35,407 nucleotides of DNA, taken from NCBI RefSeq assembly GCF_000497445.1, contig NZ_CM002285.1, positions 2,722,171 through 2,757,577 on the forward strand, written 5' to 3'. Below are positions 24,343 through 31,940 of the stretch, piece after piece; position 1 is the first letter of the stretch; each line of letters starts with the position of its first letter. The DNA is from Streptomyces roseochromogenus subsp. oscitans DS 12.976 (GTDB lineage: Bacteria > Actinomycetota > Actinomycetes > Streptomycetales > Streptomycetaceae). The notes below the pieces were generated by a model. It saw only the letters and a program-made list of their open reading frames with translations, did not search any database and was not told the origin of the DNA. A program made the translations under genes and the position numbers.

Positions 24343-26067
24343 TCACAGGAAGTAGAGGCGGTTGAGGGAGACGGAATCGGCCGGCTGCGAGCTGAGCGGG
24401 TCGCCGTCGAGGGTGACCAGGCCGGTGCGCTGGTCGACGTCGACCGCTCCGACCCGGGCGTTCAGCCGCAGGTCGGCGGGGCCGATGCCCCGGGTGCCGC
24501 GCACGGCGACCCTCCTGCGCCGGGTGGGCATCTGGTCGCTGCCCTGGTCGACGGCGGCCTGGGCGACGAACGCGACGGAGATGTCGGCGGCCGTGGCGCC
24601 GTACGACCCGAACTGCGGTCCCAGGACGAGGGGTTCGCAGGTGTCGGTGGCCGCATTGGGGTCGCCGACCACGCCGTACGCCGGGAAGCCGGACTTGAGG
24701 ACGAGCTGCGGCTTGGCGCCGAAGTACTCCGGGCGCCACAGCACGAGGTCGGCGAGCTTGCCGACCTCGATCGAGCCGACCTCGTGGGCGAGGCCGTGCG
24801 CGATGGCCGGGTTGATGGTCAGCTTGGCCATGTAGCGCAGGACGCGGGCGTTGTCGTCGCCCTCGCCGTCGCCCTGCAGCGGCCCCAGCTCGGCCTTCAT
24901 CTTGCCGGCCATGGCGAACGTACGGCGGACGGTCTCACCGGCGCGGCCCATGCCCTGGGCGTCGGAGGAGGTGATGCCGATCGCGCCCAGGTCGTGCAGC
25001 ACGTCCTCGGCGCCCATGGTGCCGGCGCGGATGCGGTCGCGGGCCATGGCGGCGTCGCCGGGCAGGTCGGGCTTGAGGTCGTGGACGGAGACGATCATGC
25101 CGTAGTGCTCGGCGACCGCATCCCTGCCGAAGGGCAGGGTGGGGTTGGTGGAGGAGCCGATGACGTTCGGGACGCCGGCCATCTTCAGCACGTTGGGCAC
25201 GTGTCCGCCGCCGCAGCCCTCGATGTGGAAGGCGTGGATCGTACGGCCTTCGAGGACGCGAAGGGTGTCCTCGACCGACAGGCACTCGTTCAGGCCGTCG
25301 CTGTGCAGGGCGACCTGGACGTCGTGCTCCTCGGCGACGCGCAGTGCCGTGTCCAGGGCCCGCGTATGGGCGCCCATGTCCTCGTGCACCTTGAAGCCGG
25401 ACGCCCCGCCCTCGGCCAGCGCCTCGATGAGCGGCGCGTCGGACGAGGACGAACCCCGGCCCAGGAAGCCGATGTTGACCGGCCAGGCATCGAAGGCGTT
25501 GAAGGCGTGCCTGAGGGCCCAGGGCGAGTTCACGCCGACGCCCCACACCGGGCCGAATTCCTGCCCGATGATCGTGGTCACGCCGGAGGCGAGGGAAGCC
25601 TCCATGATGCGCGGCGACAGCAGATGGACATGGGTGTCGACGGCCCCGGCGGTGGCGATCAGGCCCTCGCCGGAGACGATCGAGGTGCCCGTGCCGACGA
25701 CGACGTCGACGCCGTCGAGGGTGTCCGGGTTGCCGGCCCGCCCGATCGAGCAGATCCGGCCTTCCCGGATGCCGATGGAGACCTTGCGGATGCCCTGCAC
25801 GGCGTCGATCACGACCACGTTGCTGATGACCACGTCACAGGTCTCGCGGACGGCGGCTGCCTTCAGGTGCAGTCCGTCCCGGGCGGTCTTGCCGAAACCG
25901 GCCAGGAACTCGTCGCCGTAGCGCTGGGAGTCGGACTCCACGCGGACGGTGAGCCCGGAGTCGCCGAGGCGGATGCGGTCGCCGGCGCGGGGGCCGTGGG
26001 TGGCGGCGTAGGCGTGCGGGTCGACATGGATCGCCCGGCTCACCTCGCGTCCCTTCGAGCGGCTCAT
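24343..26067 (-). CDS. ureC: Urease alpha subunit homologue (UreC-like, altered active-site flap)
   Basis: 574 residues, normal UreC length. Metal ligands present: His146/His148 (VDTHVH), Lys226 (FKVHED; carbamylation site), His255 (ALHSD), His289 (GGGH), Asp369 (TSSDAQG); His228 is also kept. Divergent points: the flap VCHH of ureases is VHD here, with Val328 in place of Cys and the catalytic His (329) kept; the pocket Ala of SQAMGR is Gly; and the loop after GVTT reads IIGQEFGPVWGVG instead of the usual GTGPAAGT-type loop. ATG start overlaps the ureAB stop by one base (TGATG); GTG 26043 is an alternative. No UreD/E/F/G genes are nearby. It may hydrolyse urea or a larger ureido substrate. 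Confidence 0.88.
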   Translation of the reverse strand: MSRSKGREVSRAIHVDPHAYAATHGPRAGDRIRLGDSGLTVRVESDSQRYGDEFLAGFGKTARDGLHLKAAAVRETCDVVISNVVVIDAVQGIRKVSIGIREGRICSIGRAGNPDTLDGVDVVVGTGTSIVSGEGLIATAGAVDTHVHLLSPRIMEASLASGVTTIIGQEFGPVWGVGVNSPWALRHAFNAFDAWPVNIGFLGRGSSSSDAPLIEALAEGGASGFKVHEDMGAHTRALDTALRVAEEHDVQVALHSDGLNECLSVEDTLRVLEGRTIHAFHIEGCGGGHVPNVLKMAGVPNVIGSSTNPTLPFGRDAVAEHYGMIVSVHDLKPDLPGDAAMARDRIRAGTMGAEDVLHDLGAIGITSSDAQGMGRAGETVRRTFAMAGKMKAELGPLQGDGEGDDNARVLRYMAKLTINPAIAHGLAHEVGSIEVGKLADLVLWRPEYFGAKPQLVLKSGFPAYGVVGDPNAATDTCEPLVLGPQFGSYGATAADISVAFVAQAAVDQGSDQMPTRRRRVAVRGTRGIGPADLRLNARVGAVDVDQRTGLVTLDGDPLSSQPADSVSLNRLYFL

Positions 26068-26762
26068 CACTCCTCGCCTCCTTCCGGTGTCGTTCCCAGG
26101 TATCCGCATGCGGCGGCCCTGCGCAGGGCCTCTTGCTTCGCTCCGGGCGCGTCCAGCGGCCCGTCGACCAGTCCGGCGAAGCCGATCGCGATCCGCTCGC
26201 CGCCGATCGGCACCAGGCCGACCTCCTCGCTCTCGCCGGGCCCGAAACGGACCGAGGATCCGGCGGGTACGGCGAGCCGCATGCCGTAGGCCCGGGCGCG
26301 GTCGAAGTCGAGGCGCGGGTTGGCCTCGAAGAAGTGGAAGTGGGAGGTGACGGAGACCGGCACGGTCGCGGTGTTGGTGACCGTGAGCCGGACGGCCGGC
26401 GCGGGGTCGGCGTGCTCGGGTCCGGGCAGCAGCGCACCCGGCGCCCGCTCGCCGAGGCCGCCGCCGATGGGGTCGGAGACCACCGCGAGCCGGGAGCCGT
26501 CGTCGAAGACGGCCTCGACCATCACCTCGGTGACGACGTCGGCGACGCCCGGCAGCACGTCCTCGGGGCCGAGCACGGACCGCGCCGCCTCGATGGCCTC
26601 GGCGAGCCGCCTGCCGTCCCGAGCGGCCTCGCACACGGTGTCCGCGATCAGCGCGGTCGCCTCCGGCACGTTCAGCCTGAGGCCGCGCGCCCGGCGGGCC
26701 CGGGCCAGCTCGGCGGCTCCGAAGAGCAGCAGCCGGTCACGTTCCGTGGGGGTCAGTCTCAC
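26067..26762 (-). CDS. ureAB: Fused urease gamma-beta subunit homologue
   Basis: 231 residues: a UreA (gamma) domain, ~1-100 (MRLTPTERDRLLLFGAAELA, LNVPEATALIADTVCEAARDG, VLPGVADVVTEVMVEAVFDDG), a short linker, and a UreB (beta) domain, ~118-225 (VTSHFHFFEANPRLDFDR, YGMRLAVPAGSSVRFGPGE, GFAGLVDGPL). Such fusions occur in some actinobacterial ureases. GTG 26762 is chosen because AAGGAGGT lies eight bases before it; an ATG seven codons upstream has no site. It is the first gene of the operon, read away from a divergent promoter with operator-like repeats. Confidence 0.9.
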   Translation of the reverse strand: MRLTPTERDRLLLFGAAELARARRARGLRLNVPEATALIADTVCEAARDGRRLAEAIEAARSVLGPEDVLPGVADVVTEVMVEAVFDDGSRLAVVSDPIGGGLGERAPGALLPGPEHADPAPAVRLTVTNTATVPVSVTSHFHFFEANPRLDFDRARAYGMRLAVPAGSSVRFGPGESEEVGLVPIGGERIAIGFAGLVDGPLDAPGAKQEALRRAAACGYLGTTPEGGEE

Positions 26763-26790
26763 GTCGCGGCACCTCCTTGCCATCCCTAGA

Positions 26791-26807
26791 TTAGAACATC
26801 ACTCTAA
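26791..26807. promoter_or_regulatory. Candidate TetR operator 1 in the ureAB/permease divergent promoter
   Basis: TTAGA-N7-TCTAA inverted repeat, 29 bp upstream of the ureAB GTG. A related copy occurs at 26859-26875 in the same orientation. Confidence 0.55.
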
Positions 26808-26858
26808 ACACAGAATTCATGAAACAGAAGCATTGACTGCAGGCAAAGCTTCGCAGAC

Positions 26859-26875
26859 ATTGAACGTCGCTCTAA
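26859..26875. promoter_or_regulatory. Candidate TetR operator 2 in the divergent promoter
   Basis: Matches operator 1 at 13 of 17 positions (GAAC-TC-CTCTAA core). It lies 32 bp before the permease ATG, close to a possible promoter whose -35-like TTGACT is at 26833-26838. Confidence 0.5.
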
Positions 26876-26906
26876 CTCTCTGGCGGTAGTCGAAGGAGAC
26901 CCATCC

Positions 26907-28352
26907 ATGCCGATAGAACAGCGCGGAGTCGACACCATCCCGGACGAGGAGCGGACCAGTGGTCCGCGCGACCTCGTCTCGATCCTGCTCGGTTCCAACC
27001 TCTGCCTCGGGGTGATCATCTTCGGCTGGCTGCCGCCGTCCTTCGGGCTCGGCTGGTGGGCGTCGGTGAGCGCGATCGTCGCGGGCACGGTGATCGGCAC
27101 CGTGTTCACGGCACCGCTCGCGCTGGTCTCCCTGCGCACCGCGACCAACCTGTCCACGTCCTCCGGGGCCCAGTTCGGCGTGCGGGGCCGGCTGGTCGGC
27201 TCGATCGTCGGCCTGCTCCTCGCCCTCGGCTACACGGCGCTGACCGTGTGGATCGGCGGGGACGTGATGATCAGCGTGCTCGGCCGGATGGCCGGGCTGC
27301 CGGCGGACGGGGTGTCGTACGCCGTCGTCTACGCGGTGCTCGCGGCGGCGACCGTCGCCGGAGCGGTCTACGGCTACCGAGTGCTGCTGAACATGTCGAA
27401 GGTCCTGTCCATCGGCATGACGGCCCTGCTGGCCCTCGGCATCTTCGCCTACGCCCCGCACTTCACGACCTCGGCGCTGTCCGGCACGGGCGGCTATCTG
27501 CTGGGCTCCTTCTGGCCGACCTGGTTCCTGGCGGCCGTGGCAGCGGGCCTGTCCGGCCCCATCGCCTTCATCACGCTCCTCGGCGACTACACCCGCTATA
27601 TCTCCCCCGCCCGGAACTCCAACCGCCGGGTGATCCAGGCCACTTGGCTGGGCCTGATCCTGGGTCTGCTCGTCCCGCAGCTGTTCGGCACCTTCACGGC
27701 GTACGCGGCGAAGGCGGCCACCGACTACGCGGGCCCCCTCGTCTCCGCCTCCCCCACCTGGTACCTGATCCCGCTGCTGCTGTCCGCGTCCGCGGGCTCC
27801 GTCGGCAACGCCGGCCTGATGCTGTACTCGATGGGCCTCGACCTGGACGCGATCCTGCCCAGGGCCTCCCGGGCGCGGGCGACGTACACGGTCGCCGTCG
27901 TCGCCACCGCCTGCGTCTTCGTCGGCCACTACGCCTGGAACGCGCAGTCCGCGATGACGTCCTTCGTGCTGCTGCTCACCGCCATCGGCACCCCGTGGGC
28001 CGTCATCACCCTCATCGGCTTCACCCGCTGCCGCGGGGTGTACGACGCCGACGCCCTCCAGGTCTTCAACCGCCGCTCGCGGGGCGGGATCTACTGGTAC
28101 CGGGCGGGCTGGAACGTCCGGGCCACCGCCTCCTGGGCGCTGGGCGCCGGCGTCGGTCTGCTGGCGGTGTCCCTGCCGTCGTACCAGGGCCCGCTGCTGC
28201 AGCTGACGGGCGGGGTGGACTGCAGCTTCCTGTTGTCGGGTGCGGTCGGTGGGGTGGTCTACCTGCTGCTGACGTTCCGTACGGAACACGCAAGGGCCGC
28301 CACGGACATCGACGCGTCCGAGGCGGCCCTGAGCGTGGCTGCCGACCGTTAG
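26907..28352 (+). CDS. NCS1 family (cytosine/purine/allantoin-type) permease
   Basis: 481 residues with about 12 TM segments. The N-terminus has GPRDLVSILLGSNLCLGVIIFG, then SLRTATNLSTSSGAQFGVRG (TM3 region substrate motif), FWPTWFLAAVAAGLSGPIAF and GDYTRYISP, all typical of nucleobase:cation symporter-1 proteins. NCS1 members carry cytosine, allantoin, hydantoins, uracil, thiamine-type or ureide compounds; the substrate here is inferred to suit the urease-like/agmatine cluster. The ATG follows GAAGGAG. It is divergent from ureAB. Its stop overlaps the ilvE stop on the other strand by four bases. Confidence 0.9.
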   Translation: MPIEQRGVDTIPDEERTSGPRDLVSILLGSNLCLGVIIFGWLPPSFGLGWWASVSAIVAGTVIGTVFTAPLALVSLRTATNLSTSSGAQFGVRGRLVGSIVGLLLALGYTALTVWIGGDVMISVLGRMAGLPADGVSYAVVYAVLAAATVAGAVYGYRVLLNMSKVLSIGMTALLALGIFAYAPHFTTSALSGTGGYLLGSFWPTWFLAAVAAGLSGPIAFITLLGDYTRYISPARNSNRRVIQATWLGLILGLLVPQLFGTFTAYAAKAATDYAGPLVSASPTWYLIPLLLSASAGSVGNAGLMLYSMGLDLDAILPRASRARATYTVAVVATACVFVGHYAWNAQSAMTSFVLLLTAIGTPWAVITLIGFTRCRGVYDADALQVFNRRSRGGIYWYRAGWNVRATASWALGAGVGLLAVSLPSYQGPLLQLTGGVDCSFLLSGAVGGVVYLLLTFRTEHARAATDIDASEAALSVAADR

Positions 28353-29437
28353 CCGATCTTGTGCATCCAGCCGTGCGTGTCCTCGGCGGTGCCCCGCTGG
28401 AGGTCGAGCAGAGCCTGACGCAGGCGGAGAGTCACCTCACCCGTCTCTCCGCCGCTCTGCTTCCACTCGGCAGAGGCACGCTTCACCGTGCCGACCGGGG
28501 TGATCACGGCCGCCGTGCCGCAGGCGAAGACCTCGGTGAGGGTGCCGTTCTCGGTGTCGCGCTGCCACTGCTCGACCGAGACGCGGCCCTCCTCCGACTC
28601 GTAGCCGAGGTCGCGGGCGACGGCGAGGAGGGAGTCACGGGTGACGCCCTCCAGGATGGAGCCGGTCAGGGTCGGGGTGACGATCCGGTCGCCGTACACG
28701 AAGTACAGGTTCATGCCGCCGAGTTCCTCGACCCACTGGTGCTCGACCGCGTCGAGGTAGCAGACCTGGTCACAGCCCTTGGCCGCGGCCTCGGCCTGCG
28801 CCAGCAGGGACGCGGCGTAGTTGCCGCCGGTCTTGGCGTCGCCCATGCCGCCGGGGACGGCGCGGACGCGGTCCTCGGAGACCCAGATCGACACCGGCTT
28901 CACACCGCCCGGGAAGTAGGCGCCGGCCGGCGAGGCGATCACGATGAAGAGGTACTCGTTCGCCGGCTTGACGCCCAGGCCGACCTCGGTGCCGATCATG
29001 AACGGGCGCAGGTAGAGGGACTCCTCGCCGCCGTGCGCGGGCACCCAGTCGATGTCCTGCCGGACGAGGACGTCACAGGCCTCGATGAACGTCTCGACCG
29101 GCAGCTCGGGCATGGCGAGCCGCTTGGCGGAGCGCTGGAAACGCTTGGCGTTCTGGTCCGGGCGGAAGAGCGCGACCGAGCCGTCGGGCTGACGGTAGGC
29201 CTTCAGGCCCTCGAAGATCTCCTGGGCGTAGTGCAGGACGTTGGTCGCCGGGTCGATCGGGATCGGCGCGTAGGGAACGAGCTGGCCGTCGTGCCAGCCG
29301 CGGCCCTCGGTCCACTTGATCGTCACCATGTGGTCGGTGAAGTGGCGGCCGAACCCGGGGTTGGCCAGGATCGCCTCGCGCTCGGCGGCGGCGAGGGGGC
29401 TGGCGGAGGGCTTGAGCTCGATCGTGGGCGTCGTCAT
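28349..29437 (-). CDS. ilvE: Branched-chain amino acid aminotransferase
   Basis: 362 residues, class IV PLP aminotransferase of BCAT type. Motifs: FEGLKAYRQPDGSVALFRP, LYLRPFMIGTE, PLP lysine K202 in GDAKTGGNYAASLLAQ, and ACGTAAVITPVG. It interconverts Leu, Ile and Val with their 2-oxo acids in the last step of their synthesis. The ATG at 29437 has GAAGGA upstream and gives the family's MTTPTIELKP start. The frame is open for 59 more codons upstream without a better site. It lies 246 bp downstream of leuB, separated by a terminator, so it probably has its own promoter. Confidence 0.95.
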   Translation of the reverse strand: MTTPTIELKPSASPLAAAEREAILANPGFGRHFTDHMVTIKWTEGRGWHDGQLVPYAPIPIDPATNVLHYAQEIFEGLKAYRQPDGSVALFRPDQNAKRFQRSAKRLAMPELPVETFIEACDVLVRQDIDWVPAHGGEESLYLRPFMIGTEVGLGVKPANEYLFIVIASPAGAYFPGGVKPVSIWVSEDRVRAVPGGMGDAKTGGNYAASLLAQAEAAAKGCDQVCYLDAVEHQWVEELGGMNLYFVYGDRIVTPTLTGSILEGVTRDSLLAVARDLGYESEEGRVSVEQWQRDTENGTLTEVFACGTAAVITPVGTVKRASAEWKQSGGETGEVTLRLRQALLDLQRGTAEDTHGWMHKIG

Positions 29438-29630
29438 GAGTGATGTGTCCTTCACCGGTCGTTGTGACGGGCCGCGCTCACGCCCCTCACTGCGACTCGC
29501 CAGTGTTAGGACGTCCGAGCTTTCCCTCATACCGCGGCTCCGCGTTCGATTATCGCGCGGGGGCGGCGGCGGACGGAATGGGGGTGACAGCGGCCCAGGG
29601 GTCGATGGTGGCACCCGGCGGGGACATGCG

Positions 29631-29665
29631 GAAGCCGCCGGGCGGTCGTCCGACCCGGCGGCTTC
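29631..29665 (-). terminator. Terminator after leuB
   Basis: Perfect 12-bp stem (GAAGCCGCCGGG / CCCGGCGGCTTC) with an 11-base loop, 19 bp past the leuB stop. Confidence 0.8.
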
Positions 29666-29683
29666 TCGTGGTGGAGCGCCGGG

Positions 29684-30727
29684 TCAGCCGGCTACTCGGG
29701 CGGCGAGCGCGTCGCCGATCTGCGAGGTGCTGCGGGTCCCGAGCGCGGCGCGCTCGGTGAGGTCGGCGGCGACAGCCGCGTCGATGCGGTCGGCCTCGCC
29801 GGCGTATCCGAGGTGGCGCAGCAGCAGGCCGACGGACAGGACCGTGGCGGTGGGGTCGGCCTTGCCCTGTCCGGCGATGTCCGGGGCCGAGCCGTGGACC
29901 GGCTCGAACATGGACGGGAACTCGCGGCTGGGGTTGATGTTGCCCGAGGCGGCCACGCCGATGCCGCCGGAGACGGCCGCGGCGAGGTCGGTGATGATGT
30001 CACCGAAGAGGTTGTCGGTGACGATCACGTCGAAGCGGGCCGGGTCGGTGACCAGGTAGATGGTGGCCGCGTCGACGTGGATGTAGTCGGTGGTGACCTC
30101 GGGGAACTCCTTGGCCACCCGGTTGAAGATGTTCGTCCACAGATGCCCGGCGAAGGTCAGCACGTTGTTCTTGTGGACCAGCGTGAGCTTCTTGCGCGGG
30201 CGGGCCTGGGCGCGGGCGAAGGCGTCGCGGACCACGCGCTCGACTCCGTAAGCCGTGTTGACGGAGACCTCGGTGGCGACCTCGTGTTCGGTGCCCTTGC
30301 GGATGGTGCCGCCGTTGCCGGTGTACGGGCCCTCGGTGCCCTCGCGGACGACCACGAAGTCGATCTCCGGCTGGCCGGCGAGCGGGGTCGCCACACCGGG
30401 GAGCAGCTTGCTCGGCCGCAGGTTGACGTGGTGGTCGAAGGCGAAGCGGAGCTTGAGCAGGAAGCCGCGCTCCAGGACGCCGGACGGCACCGACGGGTCG
30501 CCGATGGCGCCGAGCAGGATGGCGTCGTGCCGCTTGAGGGCGTCGAGGTCGGCGTCGGTGAGGGTCTCACCGGTGGCGCGGTAGCGCTTCGCGCCGAAGT
30601 CGTACTCCTTCGTCTCCAGCTTCACATCCTGCGGGAGCACGGCGGAGAGGACCTTCAGACCCTCGGACACGACCTCCTGGCCGATGCCGTCACCGGGGAT
30701 CACTGCGAGATTGAGGCTGCGAGACAT
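29684..30727 (-). CDS. leuB: 3-isopropylmalate dehydrogenase
   Basis: 347 residues, NAD-dependent decarboxylating dehydrogenase. Motifs: [14 protein letters not shown] at the start, [15 protein letters not shown] (substrate loop), [12 protein letters not shown], the metal-binding [21 protein letters not shown], and the NAD loop [20 protein letters not shown]. It oxidises 3-isopropylmalate to 2-oxoisocaproate in leucine synthesis. [11 protein letters not shown] fits the compact actinobacterial LeuB type; tartrate/malate dehydrogenase relatives are less likely. GAGGAG lies upstream of the ATG. The 43-aa gene lies 81 bp upstream on the same strand. Confidence 0.93.
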   Translation of the reverse strand: MSRSLNLAVIPGDGIGQEVVSEGLKVLSAVLPQDVKLETKEYDFGAKRYRATGETLTDADLDALKRHDAILLGAIGDPSVPSGVLERGFLLKLRFAFDHHVNLRPSKLLPGVATPLAGQPEIDFVVVREGTEGPYTGNGGTIRKGTEHEVATEVSVNTAYGVERVVRDAFARAQARPRKKLTLVHKNNVLTFAGHLWTNIFNRVAKEFPEVTTDYIHVDAATIYLVTDPARFDVIVTDNLFGDIITDLAAAVSGGIGVAASGNINPSREFPSMFEPVHGSAPDIAGQGKADPTATVLSVGLLLRHLGYAGEADRIDAAVAADLTERAALGTRSTSQIGDALAARVAG

Positions 30728-30808
30728 GCTGGCACCCTACTCCTCGTCCCAGGTGATGACACGGCGCGTCCACCATACGGACACCCGTAGGGGTCGGGTT
30801 CCGGACGG

Positions 30809-30940
30809 TCAGTGGCCGGTCTCGCCGCCGTTGTCACGGCGGTCGAGGGCGCGCTGCAGGGCGGCGGCGGCGTTCTTGCGGTCGGACTCGCTCGTCCGGG
30901 ACACGTGGCGGACTCGGCGGCGGACGGTCGTCTCGGCCAT
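30809..30940 (-). CDS. Small basic protein of 43 residues
   Basis: Encodes a 43-residue charged peptide: MAETTVRRRVRHVSRTSESD, then RKNAAAALQRALDRRDNGGE and TGH. The ATG follows a good AAGGAG site at about ten bases, the third-position bias is coding-like, and the C-terminal half could form an Ala-rich amphipathic helix. No domain was recognised. It resembles short conserved Streptomyces proteins that annotation pipelines often skip. It is upstream of leuB on the same strand, 81 bp away. Confidence 0.7.
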   Translation of the reverse strand: MAETTVRRRVRHVSRTSESDRKNAAAALQRALDRRDNGGETGH

Positions 30941-31301
30941 GGAAATCGACTCCTTCGGCAAACGCGAAGCACGGAAGAGGGGTGCGAGACGCCGGAAGGG
31001 GCGGGGAGCGGCGGACCGCAGGGGTTGCCTGCACGGGTCCGGCTCACGACCGCCATTCGCTTGGTCGAGCGAGACGTTCGGCTCCTACAAACCTAAGGGA
31101 GCGGCCTGCTTCTGTCTGCACAACTACTCGGACTTCCTACTATCTGAGACGACGGCTCCCCTCACACCGCTCCTAGCTGGGCCTTCGTGCGTTCGGGTGA
31201 CGGCTGTCCGAGGGAGCGCGGGGTGCGGATCAAGGCGCGTACGGCGGTGGTCGTGGCCAGTTTCCGGGCTGGTGACGCAGCCGACGGAGCGGTACGGCCG
31301 C
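30941..31301. other. Intergenic region between the small gene and the acetyltransferase
   Basis: 361 bp. The strip 31080-31160 is A/T-rich for this genome and may hold the promoter for the small gene. A short minus-strand frame ending in RTKAQLGAV near 31160 has no convincing start. No RNA gene was recognised. Confidence 0.5.
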
Positions 31302-31841
31302 TCAGGCCACGTCCCCGTCCCGCCAGTCGAGCACGAACTCCTCGGCGGGGTCGAGCGCCCCGGCGAGCGCGGGCCACACATACATGCCCGCCTCCTCCTC
31401 CGGCAGCCGTACGATCCCGTCCGGGGACAGTCCGTGCACCTGCCCGCCCCACTGCCGCCAGCCCCGGGCGGTGTACAGCAGAGCCCCCTCCGGGCTCGCC
31501 GAGAGCGCGCCGAGGTCGTACGCCCGCCCGATCACCCGCTCCAGCTCCCCCAGCACCCGCCCGCCGATCCCCTTCCGCCGTACGTCGGGACGTACGGCGA
31601 CGGCCTCCACGTATCCGGCCCGCAGCCAGCGCCCCCGGTGCCGGATGCGCCGCATCACCACGGCCCCGTGTGCGGCGAGCCCGGTGCCGTCATGCACGAG
31701 GACATGCAGACCGCCGAGCCCGTGATCCCAGTCCTCCTCGGAAAAGCCGCCGTCGAACGCCGCGTCCAACAAGGCGCGGGCGGCGAGGAGTTCGCAGGGA
31801 TCGAGGTCGGCGGTGTGGGCGAGACGCAGTCCGGCGGTCAT
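31302..31841 (-). CDS. AAC(2')-I family aminoglycoside 2'-N-acetyltransferase homologue
   Basis: 179 residues with a GNAT fold. The whole length follows mycobacterial AAC(2')-I enzymes: LRLAHTADLD start, FSEEDWDHGLGGLHVLV, AHGAVVMRRIRHRGRWLRAGYVEAVAVRPDVRRKGIG (acetyl-CoA loop), GAYDLGALSAS-like segment, LYTARGWRQWGGQVHGLSPDG, and the ending EEFVLDWRDGDVA. Those enzymes acetylate the 2'-amino group of gentamicin-type drugs with acetyl-CoA; some may have cell-wall or metabolic roles. ATG 31841 matches the usual N-terminus; an ATG ten codons earlier is possible. Neither has a clear ribosome site. Activity is unproven. Confidence 0.85.
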   Translation of the reverse strand: MTAGLRLAHTADLDPCELLAARALLDAAFDGGFSEEDWDHGLGGLHVLVHDGTGLAAHGAVVMRRIRHRGRWLRAGYVEAVAVRPDVRRKGIGGRVLGELERVIGRAYDLGALSASPEGALLYTARGWRQWGGQVHGLSPDGIVRLPEEEAGMYVWPALAGALDPAEEFVLDWRDGDVA

Positions 31842-31880
31842 CGACCCAGTGTGACCGACAGGAAAACCCATGGGGTTGGA

Positions 31881-31923
31881 AACGGGCCGGGGAGCCTGCT
31901 CGTGGCAGGCTTCCCGGCCCGTT
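31881..31923 (-). terminator. Terminator after pruA
   Basis: A 19-bp stem with one G-U pair (arms 31881-31899 and 31905-31923) and loop TCGTG, 18 bp past the pruA stop. It is among the strongest hairpins in the window. Confidence 0.85.
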
Positions 31924-31940
31924 GCTCGGGGGGCCGAGGG

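Noticed and set aside
26068..26634. Upstream extension of the ureC frame
   Set aside because: It lies inside ureAB in another frame; ureC starts by a one-base stop/start overlap.
27056..29443. 795-codon plus-strand frame
   Set aside because: Out-of-frame shadow of the NCS1 permease that continues antisense to ilvE.
29438..29614. 59-codon N-terminal extension of ilvE
   Set aside because: No ribosome site at the upstream starts; the internal ATG at 29437 has GAAGGA and the family's normal N-terminus.
31162..31452. Short minus-strand frame ending in RTKAQLGAV
   Set aside because: Most of it is out of frame with the acetyltransferase gene, and there is no ribosome site for the unique part.
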